A DNA stretch of 64,000 nt from Marinobacter bohaiensis (GTDB lineage: Bacteria; Pseudomonadota; Gammaproteobacteria; Pseudomonadales; Oleiphilaceae): positions 2,666,001 to 2,730,000 of the forward strand of contig NZ_QGEH01000001.1 in NCBI RefSeq assembly GCF_003258515.1. The letters run 5' to 3'. The position numbers and the translations under genes are program-made. Below, one piece after another: positions 19,896 to 30,100 of this stretch (positions are counted from its first letter, which is position 1; the number at the start of each line of letters is the position of its first letter). Under the pieces are notes generated by a model. The model saw nothing but the letters and a program-made list of their open reading frames with translations. It ran no database searches and was not told the origin of the DNA.

Positions 19896-21092
19896 TCAGC
19901 CCAAGCCCGACACTGAGACCGCGTGGTGGCGAATCTGTTCCGCAGACCGGGCGCGGGATTCTCGATCCTTCTCAAAAATAACCGGAAATTCGTCCGCCGG
20001 CACCGTCGCTATCGACGCCATGACGGACTCGATAACGGCGGGAATCCCGGTAAAACCCAGCTCGCCGCGCAGGAACGCCGCAACGGCTTCTTCGTTGGCG
20101 GCGTTCAGAACCGCCGGCGCGGTACCCCCCAGACGAAAGGCTTCCGATGCCAGACGCAGGCACGGGAACCGCTCCAGATCCGGCCGTTCGAAATGGAAGC
20201 GACCGATATCAAACAGGTTCAGGCTGTCGACGCCGGCATCGATGCGTTCCGGCCAGGCCAGGCCATTGGCGATCGGCGTGCGCATGTCCGGGCTGCCCAA
20301 CTGGGCCAGCACCGAGCCATCCACGTACTCTACCATCGAATGGATGATGCTCTCCGGGTGCACGTGCACTTCCACCTGATCCGGCCGGGTATCGAACAGC
20401 CAGCAGGCTTCAATGAGTTCCAGGCCCTTGTTCATCAGGGTGGCGGAATCCACGGATATTTTCTGGCCCATGCTCCAGTTGGGATGGGCGCAGGCCTGGT
20501 CCGGCGTCACCTGCTGCAACGCTTCAGCCGAGGTTTCCCGGAACGGCCCTCCGGAGGCGGTCAGCAGGATTCGGCGCACACCAGCGCCAGGCAGATCCCT
20601 GCTCTGCCCCGGCGGCAGACACTGGAAGATGGCATTGTGCTCCGAGTCAATGGGCAGCAGCTCGGCACCGCTCTCGGCCACCGCTTCCATAAACAAACGG
20701 CCGGACATGACCAGGGCTTCCTTGTTGGCCAGCAGCACCCGCTTGCCCGAGCGTACCGCCGCCAATGTCGGCGCCAGCCCCGCAGCCCCGACGATAGCTG
20801 CCATAACCGTGTCACAGTCAGGCGACGAGGCGACAGCCTCCAGCCCTTCGGTCCCGGCCAGGACCTCGACGCCTGCCCCCTCGGGCAGGCGCTCGGCCAG
20901 CTCCAGCGCTGCAGACGGTTCCGCCATGACAGCGTAACGCGGCCGGAACCGCTGACACAGCGACAGCATCGAATCCACCTGGCGACACGCGGTCAAGGCA
21001 AAGACGTCGAAGCGATCGGGATGACGGCCGATCACGTCCAACGTGTTCAGGCCAATGGAGCCGGTCGCTCCAAGAACGGTTACGTGGCGCAT
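19896..21092 (-). CDS. dxr: 1-deoxy-D-xylulose 5-phosphate reductoisomerase
   Basis: Second enzyme of the MEP isoprenoid pathway, using NADPH and a divalent metal. The frame is open to 21140, but the ATG at 21092 has AGGGGGA upstream and starts at [13 protein letters not shown], giving the family-typical 398 residues. Metal ligands are in PIDSEHNAI, and [21 protein letters not shown] is the active-site loop. It begins 16 bases after cdsA. Its product feeds the isoprenoid chain completed by uppS in the same block. Confidence 0.97.
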   Translation of the reverse strand: MRHVTVLGATGSIGLNTLDVIGRHPDRFDVFALTACRQVDSMLSLCQRFRPRYAVMAEPSAALELAERLPEGAGVEVLAGTEGLEAVASSPDCDTVMAAIVGAAGLAPTLAAVRSGKRVLLANKEALVMSGRLFMEAVAESGAELLPIDSEHNAIFQCLPPGQSRDLPGAGVRRILLTASGGPFRETSAEALQQVTPDQACAHPNWSMGQKISVDSATLMNKGLELIEACWLFDTRPDQVEVHVHPESIIHSMVEYVDGSVLAQLGSPDMRTPIANGLAWPERIDAGVDSLNLFDIGRFHFERPDLERFPCLRLASEAFRLGGTAPAVLNAANEEAVAAFLRGELGFTGIPAVIESVMASIATVPADEFPVIFEKDRESRARSAEQIRHHAVSVSGLG

Positions 21093-21108
21093 CAATCCCC
21101 CTGCATCG

Positions 21109-21951
21109 TCATGCGAGCGGACTGACATGCAGCCAGCCAAGCAAGGTGATGCAAAGCGTAAAGACCGGAATGGCCGCAGTCAGGCTGTCAATCCGATCCA
21201 TAATACCACCGTGGCCCGGCAGCAACTGACTGCTGTCCTTAATCCCCCGGAAACGCTTGAGCATGCTTTCCAGGAGGTCCCCCAGCACCGATACCGCGCC
21301 GGTGATCAGACTGACCAGAAGCAGTAACGCCGTATCCGCCGCATTGGCTCCTATGGCAAGACTGACCAGGACAGCCAGCACGGCCACCGCGACCAGTCCA
21401 CCCCAGACGCCGGCCCAGGACTTGCCAGGACTGACTCGCGGAGCCAGTTTCGCCTTGCCGAAGGCGCGGCCGGCAAAGTACGCCCCGATATCAGCCACCC
21501 AGACCACACAGAACACGTAGAGCAACAACAGGAGATTGTTGTCGATCGCCGCCAGGTGAAACGAGCCTGAGCGCAGGTGGTTGAGTCCGACCCAGGCTGG
21601 CACCAGCACCAACAACCCCATCAGCAGGCGGATCGGCGTTGCCTGCCAGCGCCCGGTCGTGGCCGGATAGGAACTCACCAGGAACAGGGCCAGTGCCCAC
21701 CAGAGCACGGCCAGGACCAGTAGCGTGATGGCCGTGGTTTGCAGCAGGAAAAACAGAAGGACCGCCGTCAGAACAGCAAAGGCGATACGGAAACCACCCT
21801 GGGATACGCCGGCCATATTCGCCCACTCCCAGGCCCCCATCGATATGATCACCCCGGTAAAGATAGCGAAGCCCAGGGGAGGCAGGAAGAAAATACAGGC
21901 GATGGCGACCGGCGCCAGGATTAAAGCTGTGATAACGCGTGTTTTGAGCAC
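21109..21951 (-). CDS. cdsA: Phosphatidate cytidylyltransferase
   Basis: Makes CDP-diacylglycerol, the branch point of phospholipid synthesis. The 280-residue protein has about eight transmembrane helices. The C-terminal signature runs from [13 protein letters not shown] through GIKDSS to [14 protein letters not shown], with the metal-binding aspartates. It follows uppS by 21 bases. Confidence 0.96.
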   Translation of the reverse strand: MLKTRVITALILAPVAIACIFFLPPLGFAIFTGVIISMGAWEWANMAGVSQGGFRIAFAVLTAVLLFFLLQTTAITLLVLAVLWWALALFLVSSYPATTGRWQATPIRLLMGLLVLVPAWVGLNHLRSGSFHLAAIDNNLLLLLYVFCVVWVADIGAYFAGRAFGKAKLAPRVSPGKSWAGVWGGLVAVAVLAVLVSLAIGANAADTALLLLVSLITGAVSVLGDLLESMLKRFRGIKDSSQLLPGHGGIMDRIDSLTAAIPVFTLCITLLGWLHVSPLA

Positions 21952-21972
21952 AACGGGGCTCGCTCTTCTTAT

Positions 21973-22755
21973 TTATTCGGTGTCGGAGCCAGTCGCGGCC
22001 AGTTTATCGAGTTGATCGTCCGTCTGACCAAATCGACGCTTGCGCCCCGCGTAATCCTTGAGGGCGGCGAGCATCTCCTGCTCGTCGAAGTCAGGCCAGA
22101 ACACGTTGGAAAAATGGAACTCGGTGTAAGCCAGATGCCACAGCAGGAAATTACTGACGCGCTGCTCACCGGCGGTCCGGATCAGCAAATCCGGCATTGG
22201 CAGGTCACCGAGACACAGGCGCTGCTGAAGGTGATCGTCGGTGATGTCGCCAGGCTGCAGCAGGCCATCACGGACCTCCTGAGCCAACGAGCGTGCCGCC
22301 TGGGTAATGTCCCAGTGGCCACCGTAGTTGGCAGCGATCACCAGCGTCATGCCGTCGTTGTCTGCCGTCAGGGACTCGGCGCGGGCCATATGGTCGCGCA
22401 GAACGTCGCTGAAAGGAGAACGGTCACCGATGATCCGCAGACGGATATTATTGCGGTGCAGCTTCCTGACTTCCCGCTCCAGCGCCATCAGGAACAGACG
22501 CATCAGCGCACTGACCTCGTCCTTGGGGCGGCGCCAGTTCTCGCTGCTGAACGCAAATAGCGTAAGGACCTCAACGCCGTTGCGGGCGCATGTTTCCACC
22601 GTTGACCGCACCGCATTGACACCGGCTTTATGGCCTGCCACGCCGGCCAGCCGGCGGAGCTTGGCCCAGCGATTGTTTCCATCCATGATGATCGCGACAT
22701 GCCGAGGGGTAGCCGATGCGGCCATCGGTATTTCGGCGGAGAGACTGTCCGTCAT
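21973..22755 (-). CDS. uppS: Undecaprenyl diphosphate synthase
   Basis: cis-Prenyltransferase that makes the C55 carrier for peptidoglycan and O-antigen. The catalytic Asp25 is in IIMDGNNRWA (Asp26 in E. coli), supporting the first ATG. The FAFSSENWRRP loop and C-terminal DLLIRTAGEQRVSNFLLW motif are present. A strong hairpin lies 20 bases before its start. Confidence 0.97.
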   Translation of the reverse strand: MTDSLSAEIPMAASATPRHVAIIMDGNNRWAKLRRLAGVAGHKAGVNAVRSTVETCARNGVEVLTLFAFSSENWRRPKDEVSALMRLFLMALEREVRKLHRNNIRLRIIGDRSPFSDVLRDHMARAESLTADNDGMTLVIAANYGGHWDITQAARSLAQEVRDGLLQPGDITDDHLQQRLCLGDLPMPDLLIRTAGEQRVSNFLLWHLAYTEFHFSNVFWPDFDEQEMLAALKDYAGRKRRFGQTDDQLDKLAATGSDTE

Positions 22756-22774
22756 GCCTTCCTCTGAAACGTCA

Positions 22775-22816
22775 CGGGGGCGTCAGAAAAGGCGTTTCCT
22801 TTCCTGACCGCCCCCG
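22775..22816 (-). promoter_or_regulatory. Strong hairpin in the frr-uppS leader
   Basis: The segment folds into a long stem: CGGGGGCGTCAG and AAAGG on one arm, CCTTTCCTGACCGCCCCCG on the other, with one bulge. It begins 20 bases upstream of the uppS start and has no downstream T-run. It could be an mRNA-processing or attenuation element setting the ratio between frr and the downstream envelope genes. No known RNA family is recognised. Confidence 0.55.
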
Positions 22817-22858
22817 GATCTGTTGACTGGTCACTGATGCGCATGCGAAGTGAGCGGG

Positions 22859-23416
22859 TCAGACCGCCATCAAGTCTTCTTCTTTACCCTTCAGGATTTT
22901 CTCGACTTCGGCAATGTAGCGGTCGGTCAGCTTCTGGATTTCCTGCTCGCCGTTGCGCTCTTCGTCTTCAGTGATTTCCTTTTCCTTGAGCAACTCTTTC
23001 AGGTCGCTGTTGGCATCACGGCGCGCATTACGGATGGCAACCCGTCCATGCTCGGCGTCGGCCTTGGCCTGCTTGACCAGCTCGCGGCGACTTTCTTCAG
23101 TCAGCATCGGCATGGGGACGCGGATCACGTCGCCGGTGCTGGCCGGGTTGAGGCCCAGATCAGACGTCATGATGGCCTTCTCGATCGCCGGAACCATGGA
23201 TTTCTCCCACGGAGCGACGGCCAGTGTGCGGGAATCCTCAACGTTGACGGCGGCCACCTGCTTCAGCGGGGTTTCCTGGCCATAGTAGTTGACCATCACG
23301 CTGTCCAGGATGGCCGGATGGGCACGGCCGGTACGAATCTTGTTGAAAGCCGAATGCAGCGCGTCAAGGCTCTTCTTCATTCGCTTTTCGGCGTCTGACT
23401 TAATCTCGTTGATCAC
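22859..23416 (-). CDS. frr: Ribosome recycling factor
   Basis: 185 residues, the standard size. It splits post-termination ribosomes together with EF-G. The three-helix bundle begins with [10 protein letters not shown] and has the conserved [13 protein letters not shown] and the C-terminal [15 protein letters not shown]-like helix. It follows pyrH by 64 bases, which include a small hairpin (about 23460-23482) right after the pyrH stop. Confidence 0.98.
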   Translation of the reverse strand: MINEIKSDAEKRMKKSLDALHSAFNKIRTGRAHPAILDSVMVNYYGQETPLKQVAAVNVEDSRTLAVAPWEKSMVPAIEKAIMTSDLGLNPASTGDVIRVPMPMLTEESRRELVKQAKADAEHGRVAIRNARRDANSDLKELLKEKEITEDEERNGEQEIQKLTDRYIAEVEKILKGKEEDLMAV

Positions 23417-23480
23417 TTTGAATTCCTCAATTCAGTCCGTTGCCCGGAAAATGCTTCTCAAGACTGGCTGTCAGCCGGTC

Positions 23481-24209
23481 TTATTCGATCAGTGTACCTT
23501 CCGCCTCGCCCACGACGATACGGGTCAGTGCGCCCGGCTTGTTCATATTGAACACGCGCACCGGCATGCCCTCATCACGGCACAGGCAGATGGCCGTCAG
23601 GTCCATCACGCCCAGTTTCTTGTCCAGCACGTCGTCGTAGGTCAGGCGTTCGTACTTTTCGGCCCCCGGATCCTTGACCGGATCCGCCGAGTAGACACCA
23701 TCCACCTTGGTGGCCTTGAGCACCACATCGGCATCGATTTCGATACCACGCAGGCAGGCCGCCGAGTCCGTGGTGAAGAACGGGTTGCCGGTACCGGCAC
23801 AGAAAATCACCACATCACCGTCTTTCAGGTCGCGAACGGCACGACGGCGGTCGTAATGTTCGACAATACCACTCATCGGGATGGCAGACATAACGCGCGT
23901 GCGGATATTTGAGCGCTCCAGCGCATCGCGCATGGCCAGACCGTTCATCATGGTGGCCAACATACCCATGTGGTCACCGGTGACACGGTCCATGCCGGCC
24001 GCACTCAGGGCGGCACCGCGGAACAGGTTGCCGCCGCCGATAACCAACCCCACCTGGACGCCGATACCGATCAACGCGCCGATCTCCAGCGCCATCCGAT
24101 CCAACACTTTGGGATCGATCCCGAACTCCTGCTCACCCATCAGGGCTTCGCCGCTGAGTTTGAGGAGGACGCGTTTGTACTTGGGCTGGGTCTGGGAGTG
24201 CTTCGGCAT
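23481..24209 (-). CDS. pyrH: UMP kinase
   Basis: Hexameric amino-acid-kinase-fold enzyme that phosphorylates UMP to UDP, typically activated by GTP and inhibited by [17 protein letters not shown] is the N-terminal phosphate-binding stretch; [13 protein letters not shown] and the [13 protein letters not shown] motif bind nucleotide. The length of 242 matches the family. It lies between tsf and frr, the usual bacterial order. Confidence 0.98.
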   Translation of the reverse strand: MPKHSQTQPKYKRVLLKLSGEALMGEQEFGIDPKVLDRMALEIGALIGIGVQVGLVIGGGNLFRGAALSAAGMDRVTGDHMGMLATMMNGLAMRDALERSNIRTRVMSAIPMSGIVEHYDRRRAVRDLKDGDVVIFCAGTGNPFFTTDSAACLRGIEIDADVVLKATKVDGVYSADPVKDPGAEKYERLTYDDVLDKKLGVMDLTAICLCRDEGMPVRVFNMNKPGALTRIVVGEAEGTLIE

Positions 24210-24312
24210 GATGAGGGATCCCCTTAACTGGCGTCCAGGCGGACAGTGATAGAGCAGATAGACGGCACACCTCCGGCCGGCAATCTGCAGCGGGAGGCGA
24301 GCATCACGTCAG

Positions 24313-24360
24313 GGTTGCATGCGGGGTAACCCGGAACCGGGCGACCCCGTATACAACCCG
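24313..24360 (-). promoter_or_regulatory. Long imperfect hairpin in the tsf-pyrH gap
   Basis: Nested inverted repeats GGGTTG/CAACCC, CGGGGT/ACCCCG and CCGG/CCGG form one extended stem within the 186-base gap between tsf and pyrH. On the transcribed minus strand no U-run follows, so it is more likely a stability or processing element than a terminator. Confidence 0.5.
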
Positions 24361-24395
24361 CGCCGCGCAGAGCGCGACGCGGATAACAAGCGGAA

Positions 24396-25265
24396 TCAGG
24401 CCTTACCGGTACCTGCCGCGGCAGCCACTTCAGCCGCGAAATCCACTTCTTCTTTCTCGATGCCTTCGCCCACTTCCAGACGAACGAAACCGGACAGGTC
24501 AGCGCCAGCGGATTTCAGCAGCGCACCGACGGTCTGATCCGGATCCTTGACGAAAGGCTGTTCCACCAGGCTGTTTTCCTTGAGGAACTTGTTGATGCGA
24601 CCGGTCATCATCTTCTCGACGATCTCGGCCGGTTTGCCTTCCATATCCGGCTGTGAACGGATGATGTCTTTCTCTTTCTCGACTTCATCCTGCGGCATTT
24701 CATCAGGCTTGCCGACGGTCGGATTAACAGCGGCAACGTGCATGGCAACATCGCGGGCCACTTCGGCGCTGCCGCCGGTCAGTGCAACGATGGAAGCAAT
24801 CTTGTTGTTGCTGTGAACGTAACCGTCGACCACGTCGCCTTCCAGCTTGACGACACGACGCACGGTGATGTTTTCACCGATCTTCTGGACCAGCGCTTCA
24901 CGCTTGCCTTCCAGTTCACCTTCCATCAGCTTGGCGACGTCAGTCTCACCGCGCTCGACGGCAACGGCCAGTACGTCGTTGGCAAAGGACATGAAGTTGT
25001 CGTCACGAGCCACGAAGTCGGTTTCAGAGTTGACTTCCAGCAGCGTGGCGCTCTTGTTGTCGTCGGCAACGTGCAGAACGGCAACACCTTCAGCCGCGGT
25101 ACGGCCGGCCTTCTTCGCCGCTTTCAGACCGGAAGACTTGCGCAGCTCTTCGATTGCGTTGTCAACGCTGCCGTCAGCCTCAACCAGTGCCTTCTTGCAC
25201 TCCATCATGCCCAGACCAGTGCGATCACGCAGCTCTTTGACCATTGCAGCGGTAATAGCAGCCAT
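24396..25265 (-). CDS. tsf: Elongation factor Ts
   Basis: Nucleotide exchange factor for EF-Tu. The frame extends to 25325, but the ATG at 25265 has AGAGGA upstream and begins [20 protein letters not shown], the conserved N-terminal domain with its [10 protein letters not shown] motif. This gives 289 residues. The TDFVAR motif of the core domain is present. It follows rpsB after a terminator-like hairpin. Confidence 0.98.
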   Translation of the reverse strand: MAAITAAMVKELRDRTGLGMMECKKALVEADGSVDNAIEELRKSSGLKAAKKAGRTAAEGVAVLHVADDNKSATLLEVNSETDFVARDDNFMSFANDVLAVAVERGETDVAKLMEGELEGKREALVQKIGENITVRRVVKLEGDVVDGYVHSNNKIASIVALTGGSAEVARDVAMHVAAVNPTVGKPDEMPQDEVEKEKDIIRSQPDMEGKPAEIVEKMMTGRINKFLKENSLVEQPFVKDPDQTVGALLKSAGADLSGFVRLEVGEGIEKEEVDFAAEVAAAAGTGKA

Positions 25266-25390
25266 GTTCAATCCTCTCGTTTCTGTATCCAGAATGTGGC
25301 GCTCTGTGCGAAAGCGCCACCTCATCTATTCTTCCGAAACCGGACAGCGTGTTCGGCCCCGGACTACCGTTAACTGTGCAACCCTTACAA

Positions 25391-25414
25391 AAAAGGGGGA
25401 CTCAGCCCCCCTTT
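25391..25414 (-). terminator. Terminator/attenuator between rpsB and tsf
   Basis: On the minus strand, a GGGGG/CCCCC stem extended by AAA/TTT pairs is followed by TTTTTTGT. Because tsf lies just downstream with no obvious promoter, this may act as a partial terminator that lowers tsf relative to rpsB. Confidence 0.75.
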
Positions 25415-25451
25415 CCTGATGCTGAATCAATGTCAGCCGATTGCGCCGCTG

Positions 25452-26198
25452 TTATTCAGCGGTTGAAGCGCTTTCTTCGTTATCGCTTACTTCGACGAAC
25501 TCATCAGCGCCGGCGCCAGACTGGGAAGCTTCCACACAGGTGTCTGCAACCGCCTTGACGTAGATCTGGATCGCGCGGATCGCGTCGTCGTTGCCCGGGA
25601 TAACGTAGTCGATGCCGTCCGGATCGCTGTTGGTATCGACAACACCGATAACCGGGATGCCCAGCTTGTTGGCTTCCTTGATGGCGATACGCTCGTGATC
25701 AACGTCAATCACGAACAGAGCGTCCGGCAGGCCACCCATATCCTTGATACCGCCGATGCTGCGCTCAAGCTTGTCCATCTCGCGAGTGCGCTCCAGCGCC
25801 TCTTTCTTGGTCAGCTTGTCGAAAGTACCGTCCTGGCTCTGGGTTTCCAGATCACGGTAGCGACGGATGGACTGACGGATGGTCTTGTAGTTGGTCAGCA
25901 TGCCGCCCAACCAGCGATGGTTGACGTACGGCTGGCTGGCGCGCAGGGCTTCTTCCTTGATGATCTTGGAAGCGGCGCGCTTGGTGCCTACGAACAGAAC
26001 CTTGTTCTTGCTCTCGGCCAGTTGCTGAACGAACTTCAGAGCTTCGTCCATGGCCGGAACGGTCTGTTCCAGGTTGATGATATGAATCTTGTTCCGGGCG
26101 CCGAAGATGAACTTCGACATTTTCGGGTTCCAGTAGCGAGTCTGGTGACCGAAGTGGGCGCCTGCCTTGAGCAGGTCACGCATGTTGACTTGTGCCAT
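25452..26198 (-). CDS. rpsB: 30S ribosomal protein S2
   Basis: 248 residues with the family signatures [21 protein letters not shown] and [33 protein letters not shown]. The C-terminal tail is acidic, as in other gammaproteobacteria. It is first in the long minus-strand run and has a leader with a conserved-looking hairpin. Confidence 0.99.
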   Translation of the reverse strand: MAQVNMRDLLKAGAHFGHQTRYWNPKMSKFIFGARNKIHIINLEQTVPAMDEALKFVQQLAESKNKVLFVGTKRAASKIIKEEALRASQPYVNHRWLGGMLTNYKTIRQSIRRYRDLETQSQDGTFDKLTKKEALERTREMDKLERSIGGIKDMGGLPDALFVIDVDHERIAIKEANKLGIPVIGVVDTNSDPDGIDYVIPGNDDAIRAIQIYVKAVADTCVEASQSGAGADEFVEVSDNEESASTAE

Positions 26199-26244
26199 GG
26201 TTAATACCTTCTAGCGTTTGGGTTAGTCCTCCATGTGTCCAATT

Positions 26245-26282
26245 GCCCAACCCGGCGTTTCAGATTGTCCGGGCACCCTGGG
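26245..26282 (-). promoter_or_regulatory. Hairpin in the rpsB mRNA leader (possible S2 autoregulatory site)
   Basis: An inner CCCGG/CCGGG stem within an outer CCCA/TGGG stem ends about 45 bases before the rpsB ATG. An rpsB leader controlled by S2 is known in gammaproteobacteria. Whether this hairpin matches it needs a covariance search, so the link is inference. Confidence 0.35.
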
Positions 26283-26474
26283 TCAACGTGATGACACATG
26301 TGTGTTTTTGCCGGCCATCATTCGAACACAGGATTCGACGATGACGTTCAGCGGGCGCGTTTATACCATATTTCGCAGCCCAGACGCCACTTGTTTGTTA
26401 CGTGCTTTCCGAAAATCAGGCACCTGGGGCCGTCAGTATAGGTCACGTAAATAAGGGTGGTAGACGGGCCTGCC

Positions 26475-26503
26475 TTGTACCCTTTCGAGCACCTCCCTAA
26501 AAT
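26475..26503 (+). promoter_or_regulatory. Candidate map promoter
   Basis: TTGTAC and TAAAAT are spaced by 17 bases, ending 34 bases before the map start. The -35 match is weak. The remaining part of the 339-base divergent region between rpsB and map (about 26283-26474) shows a small palindrome (ACACATGTGT at about 26297) but no gene. Confidence 0.4.
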
Positions 26504-26537
26504 GGTCGCTTAATCAGCAGGAAGGATAGTCCCAGTC

Positions 26538-27308
26538 ATGCAGGTATCGATCAAAACCCCTGAAGAAATCGAGAAGATGCGCGTCGCCGGACGCCTGGCC
26601 GCCGAAGTCCTGGAAATGATCGGCGACCACGTCAAGCCGGGCGTCACGACCGAGGAACTTGATCGCATCTGCCACGACCACATCGTCAACGTCCAGGATG
26701 CCATCCCGGCACCGCTGAACTACAAGGGCTTTCCCAAGTCGGTCTGTACGTCCGTCAACCATGTCGTCTGTCACGGTATCCCGAGCGAAAAGAAAGTGCT
26801 CAAGAGCGGGGACATCATGAACATCGACGTGACCGTTATTAAGGACGGCTATCACGGCGACACCAGCAAGATGTTCATCGTCGGCGACCCCAAGCCCGGC
26901 TCAGACCGCCTGATCCGCATCACACAGGAATGCCTCTATAAAGGGATCGAGCTGGTTCGTCCGGGGGCCCGCCTGGGCGACATCGGACACGTGATCCAGC
27001 AACACGCCGAGAAAAACCGTTATTCCGTGGTGCGTGAGTATTGCGGCCATGGCATCGGCAAGGGATTCCATGAAGAGCCCCAGGTGATGCACTATGGAAA
27101 ACCCGGCACCGGTTTTGAATTGCAGGAAGGCATGACGTTCACCATCGAGCCGATGATCAATCAGGGTAAATTCCATTGTAAACTGCTGCCAGATGGCTGG
27201 ACGGTGGTCACCAAGGATCACAAGCTGTCCGCTCAGTGGGAACACACCATTCTGGTGACCGCGGACGGCTACGAAATCCTTACCAAGCGTTCTGAAGAAA
27301 CCTTCTAG
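26538..27308 (+). CDS. map: Methionine aminopeptidase type I
   Basis: Removes the initiator methionine from nascent proteins. The 256-residue pita-bread enzyme keeps all metal ligands: Asp in NIDVTV, Asp in YHGDTSK, His in CGHGIGKGFHEEP, Glu in FTIEPM and Glu in QWEHTILVT. AGGAAGGA lies 11 bases before the ATG. It is transcribed divergently from rpsB. Confidence 0.98.
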   Translation: MQVSIKTPEEIEKMRVAGRLAAEVLEMIGDHVKPGVTTEELDRICHDHIVNVQDAIPAPLNYKGFPKSVCTSVNHVVCHGIPSEKKVLKSGDIMNIDVTVIKDGYHGDTSKMFIVGDPKPGSDRLIRITQECLYKGIELVRPGARLGDIGHVIQQHAEKNRYSVVREYCGHGIGKGFHEEPQVMHYGKPGTGFELQEGMTFTIEPMINQGKFHCKLLPDGWTVVTKDHKLSAQWEHTILVTADGYEILTKRSEETF

Positions 27309-27411
27309 ACCTTGATGAGATTTGCCAGATTTTGAAGACACGCCGATCCCGCCTTCTCGATTCCCGGCCGGCTATGCCGGCCCAAGACCAGCCGCAGAGG
27401 CAATAACGACC

Positions 27412-30081
27412 ATGGCAACAGCCAATGCCATCGACACCGTAAGCCTTGAAGCCCAGATTGCCGAAGCGCCCTCGCCTATCGGCCCGGCTCGAAAGGCCCT
27501 GAGCACCACCTTCGAGGCCCACGCGGAGGCGTTCCGTAATGGTGCCGACATCCGCGAGCTGGTGCTTGCCAGGGCGCTGGAAGTCGACCGCATCCTGGCG
27601 CTGCTCTGGAACCGCTACCCGTTCGCCCAATCCGGTGATATTGCCCTTGTGGCAGTCGGCGGCTATGGCCGCGGCGAGCTACACCCCCACTCGGACATCG
27701 ATCTTCTGATCCTCACCCGGTACGACGTCCAGCCGGAATGGCAGGACGATCTCACCGCCTTTATTACGCTGCTGTGGGACCTGCGCCTGGACATCGGTCA
27801 CAGTGTGCGCAGCCTGGAGCAAAGCATCGAGGCTGCGCAGTCGGACGTCACCATCCTGACCAACCTGCTGGAAACCCGCACCATCGCCGGCCCCGACAGC
27901 CTGCGCGCCGAGCTGTCCAGCCAGGTCTATTCGGACGACATCAGTGCCGACCGCGCCTACTTCATTGCCAAGCGCGACGAGCAACGTCGCCGTCACGAGA
28001 AATACGGCGACACCGAGTACAACCTGGAGCCCAACATCAAGGCGTCGCCGGGCGGGCTGCGGGACATCCAGACCATCGGCTGGATCACCAAGCGCCACTT
28101 CGGCCTGGAATCCATCGCCGACCTGACCCGCTTCAGCATCCTCACCGAGGAGGAGTACCAGATCATCCTCAGCGGAGAGAATTTCCTGTGGCGGCTGCGC
28201 TACGGCCTGCAGCTGATCGCGGGACGCAACGAAAACCGGCTGCTGTTCGATCACCAGCGTGCCCTGGCGGAACTGCTCGGCTACAAGGACCAGGACCGCA
28301 AGCTCGGCGTCGAGCGCATGATGCAGAAATATTACCGCACCGTGCTCGGACTCTCGGAGCTGGCCGACGTGATCCTGCAGTATTACGACGAAGCGATCCT
28401 GGGCTCCGACGGCGAGGACGATATCCGTCCGCTCAACAAGCGCTTCCAGATCCGCAACCGTTACATCGAGGCCGTTAACAACCAGGTCTTCGCCTACGCG
28501 CCCTATTCGTTGATGGAAATCTTCGTGCTGATGGCGCAGAACCCGGAAATCCGCGGCATCCGGGCCACCACCATCCGCTCGCTGCGGGCCCACCGTCACC
28601 TGATCGACGACGCCTTCCGCTCCGACCTCGCGGTCACGACCCTCTTTATGGAGCTGCTGCGCACGCCGCACGCGCTCGACCAGACCCTGTCGGCGATGAA
28701 AAAGTACAACGTGCTGGGCCGCTACCTGCCGGAGTTTGGCCAGATCATCGGCCAGATGCAGTACGACCTGTTCCACATCTACACCGTCGACGCCCATACC
28801 CTGCGGGTAATCCGCAATATGGCGCAGATGCGCACGGAAGAGGCTCGCTCGAACTTTCCACTGGCCTCGCGCCTGATCCATCGACTGCCCAAGCTGGAAA
28901 ACCTCTACATCGCCGGCCTCTACCACGATATCGCCAAAGGCCGCGGCGGCGACCATTCGGAGCTGGGCGCCGATGACGCCATCGATTTCTGCCAGCGCCA
29001 CCACCTGAGTCAGCGCGACACGCAACTGATCGCCTGGCTGGTGGAAAACCACCTGCTGATGTCGATGACCGCCCAGCGCAAGGACATCTCCGATCCGGAC
29101 ATCATCCACGCCTTCGCCCGCTCAGTACCCAGCCAGGTTCACCTGGACTATCTGTACGTACTGACCGTCTGCGACATCAGCGCGACCAACCCCAAACTGT
29201 GGAATACCTGGCGCGCCTCACTGCTGCGCCAGCTCTACATCGAGGCCAAAAGGGCCCTGCGCCGCGGCTCGGAAACGCCGGTGGACCGCAACGCCTGGAT
29301 CAAGGCGACCCAGTCCGAGGCGCGGGAGATCCTGCTGGCCCAGAACATCACCGACCAGCAGATCGATGCCGTCTGGAACGCCATGGACGAGGATTACTTC
29401 CTGCAGGATTCCACGGTGGACATCGCCTGGCAGACGGCGGCCATCATCCGCCACGGCGACCACCCGGACCCGCTGGTCATGATCCGGGACACCCACGGCG
29501 GGCCGACCGACGGTTTCTCCCAGATCGTCATCTACATGAAGGACCGGGCCGCCCTGTTCGCCGCAACCACGGCCGTACTGGAGCAGCTCAACCTGAACAT
29601 CGTCGACGCCCGCATCAGCAGTGGCGAAGGTCCCTATTCGGTCAGCGCCTACGTCGTGCTGGACGAGCAGGGGCAGCCCCTGGGCAAAGACGAAGCCCGC
29701 AAGGCCCGCGTCAAGCAGCGCCTGATTGAGGAGCTGGACGACCCGGAAGACTACCCGGACATCATTCATCGCCGCACACCACGGCAGCTCAAGCATTTCT
29801 CCTTCCCGACCCAGGTGACCTTCTCCAACGACACGGTCAATCAGCGCACGGTGATGGAGCTGATTACACCGGACCGTCCGGGCCTGCTGGCACGTATCGG
29901 GCGCGTCCTGCTGGAGCACGACGTGCGGCTGACCAACGCCAAGATCGCCACCCTGGGCGAACGCGTCGAGGACGTCTTTTTCGTCACCGACAGCAAGGGC
30001 GGTCCGCTCAGCGATCCGGCCCTGTGCGAAGCGCTGCAGGACGACCTCTGCCGCCAGCTGGACGAGAACGTCGGCGTCTAA
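27412..30081 (+). CDS. glnD: Bifunctional PII uridylyltransferase/uridylyl-removing enzyme
   Basis: Primary glutamine sensor that uridylylates and deuridylylates PII proteins. The frame extends to a TTG at 27322; the ATG at 27412 gives 889 residues, as in E. coli. Domains in order: nucleotidyltransferase with GGYGRGELHPHSDIDLL (about 83-100), HD domain with YHDIAKG (His505), and two ACT domains that bind glutamine (about 695-775 and 805-885). A perfect GGCCGGC-TAT-GCCGGCC hairpin (27366-27382) precedes the start. GlnD followed by dapC-dapD is a common order. Confidence 0.97.
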   Translation: MATANAIDTVSLEAQIAEAPSPIGPARKALSTTFEAHAEAFRNGADIRELVLARALEVDRILALLWNRYPFAQSGDIALVAVGGYGRGELHPHSDIDLLILTRYDVQPEWQDDLTAFITLLWDLRLDIGHSVRSLEQSIEAAQSDVTILTNLLETRTIAGPDSLRAELSSQVYSDDISADRAYFIAKRDEQRRRHEKYGDTEYNLEPNIKASPGGLRDIQTIGWITKRHFGLESIADLTRFSILTEEEYQIILSGENFLWRLRYGLQLIAGRNENRLLFDHQRALAELLGYKDQDRKLGVERMMQKYYRTVLGLSELADVILQYYDEAILGSDGEDDIRPLNKRFQIRNRYIEAVNNQVFAYAPYSLMEIFVLMAQNPEIRGIRATTIRSLRAHRHLIDDAFRSDLAVTTLFMELLRTPHALDQTLSAMKKYNVLGRYLPEFGQIIGQMQYDLFHIYTVDAHTLRVIRNMAQMRTEEARSNFPLASRLIHRLPKLENLYIAGLYHDIAKGRGGDHSELGADDAIDFCQRHHLSQRDTQLIAWLVENHLLMSMTAQRKDISDPDIIHAFARSVPSQVHLDYLYVLTVCDISATNPKLWNTWRASLLRQLYIEAKRALRRGSETPVDRNAWIKATQSEAREILLAQNITDQQIDAVWNAMDEDYFLQDSTVDIAWQTAAIIRHGDHPDPLVMIRDTHGGPTDGFSQIVIYMKDRAALFAATTAVLEQLNLNIVDARISSGEGPYSVSAYVVLDEQGQPLGKDEARKARVKQRLIEELDDPEDYPDIIHRRTPRQLKHFSFPTQVTFSNDTVNQRTVMELITPDRPGLLARIGRVLLEHDVRLTNAKIATLGERVEDVFFVTDSKGGPLSDPALCEALQDDLCRQLDENVGV

Positions 30082-30100
30082 TCCACTCAGAGATCCAGAC

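Noticed and set aside
18577-20379. 600-codon open frame on the plus strand
   Set aside because: Lies fully antisense to rseP and dxr, both with intact motifs; its composition is the usual high-GC mirror frame with no recognisable domain.
27679-29109. 476-codon open frame on the minus strand
   Set aside because: Mirror of glnD, whose catalytic and HD motifs are in the plus-strand frame.
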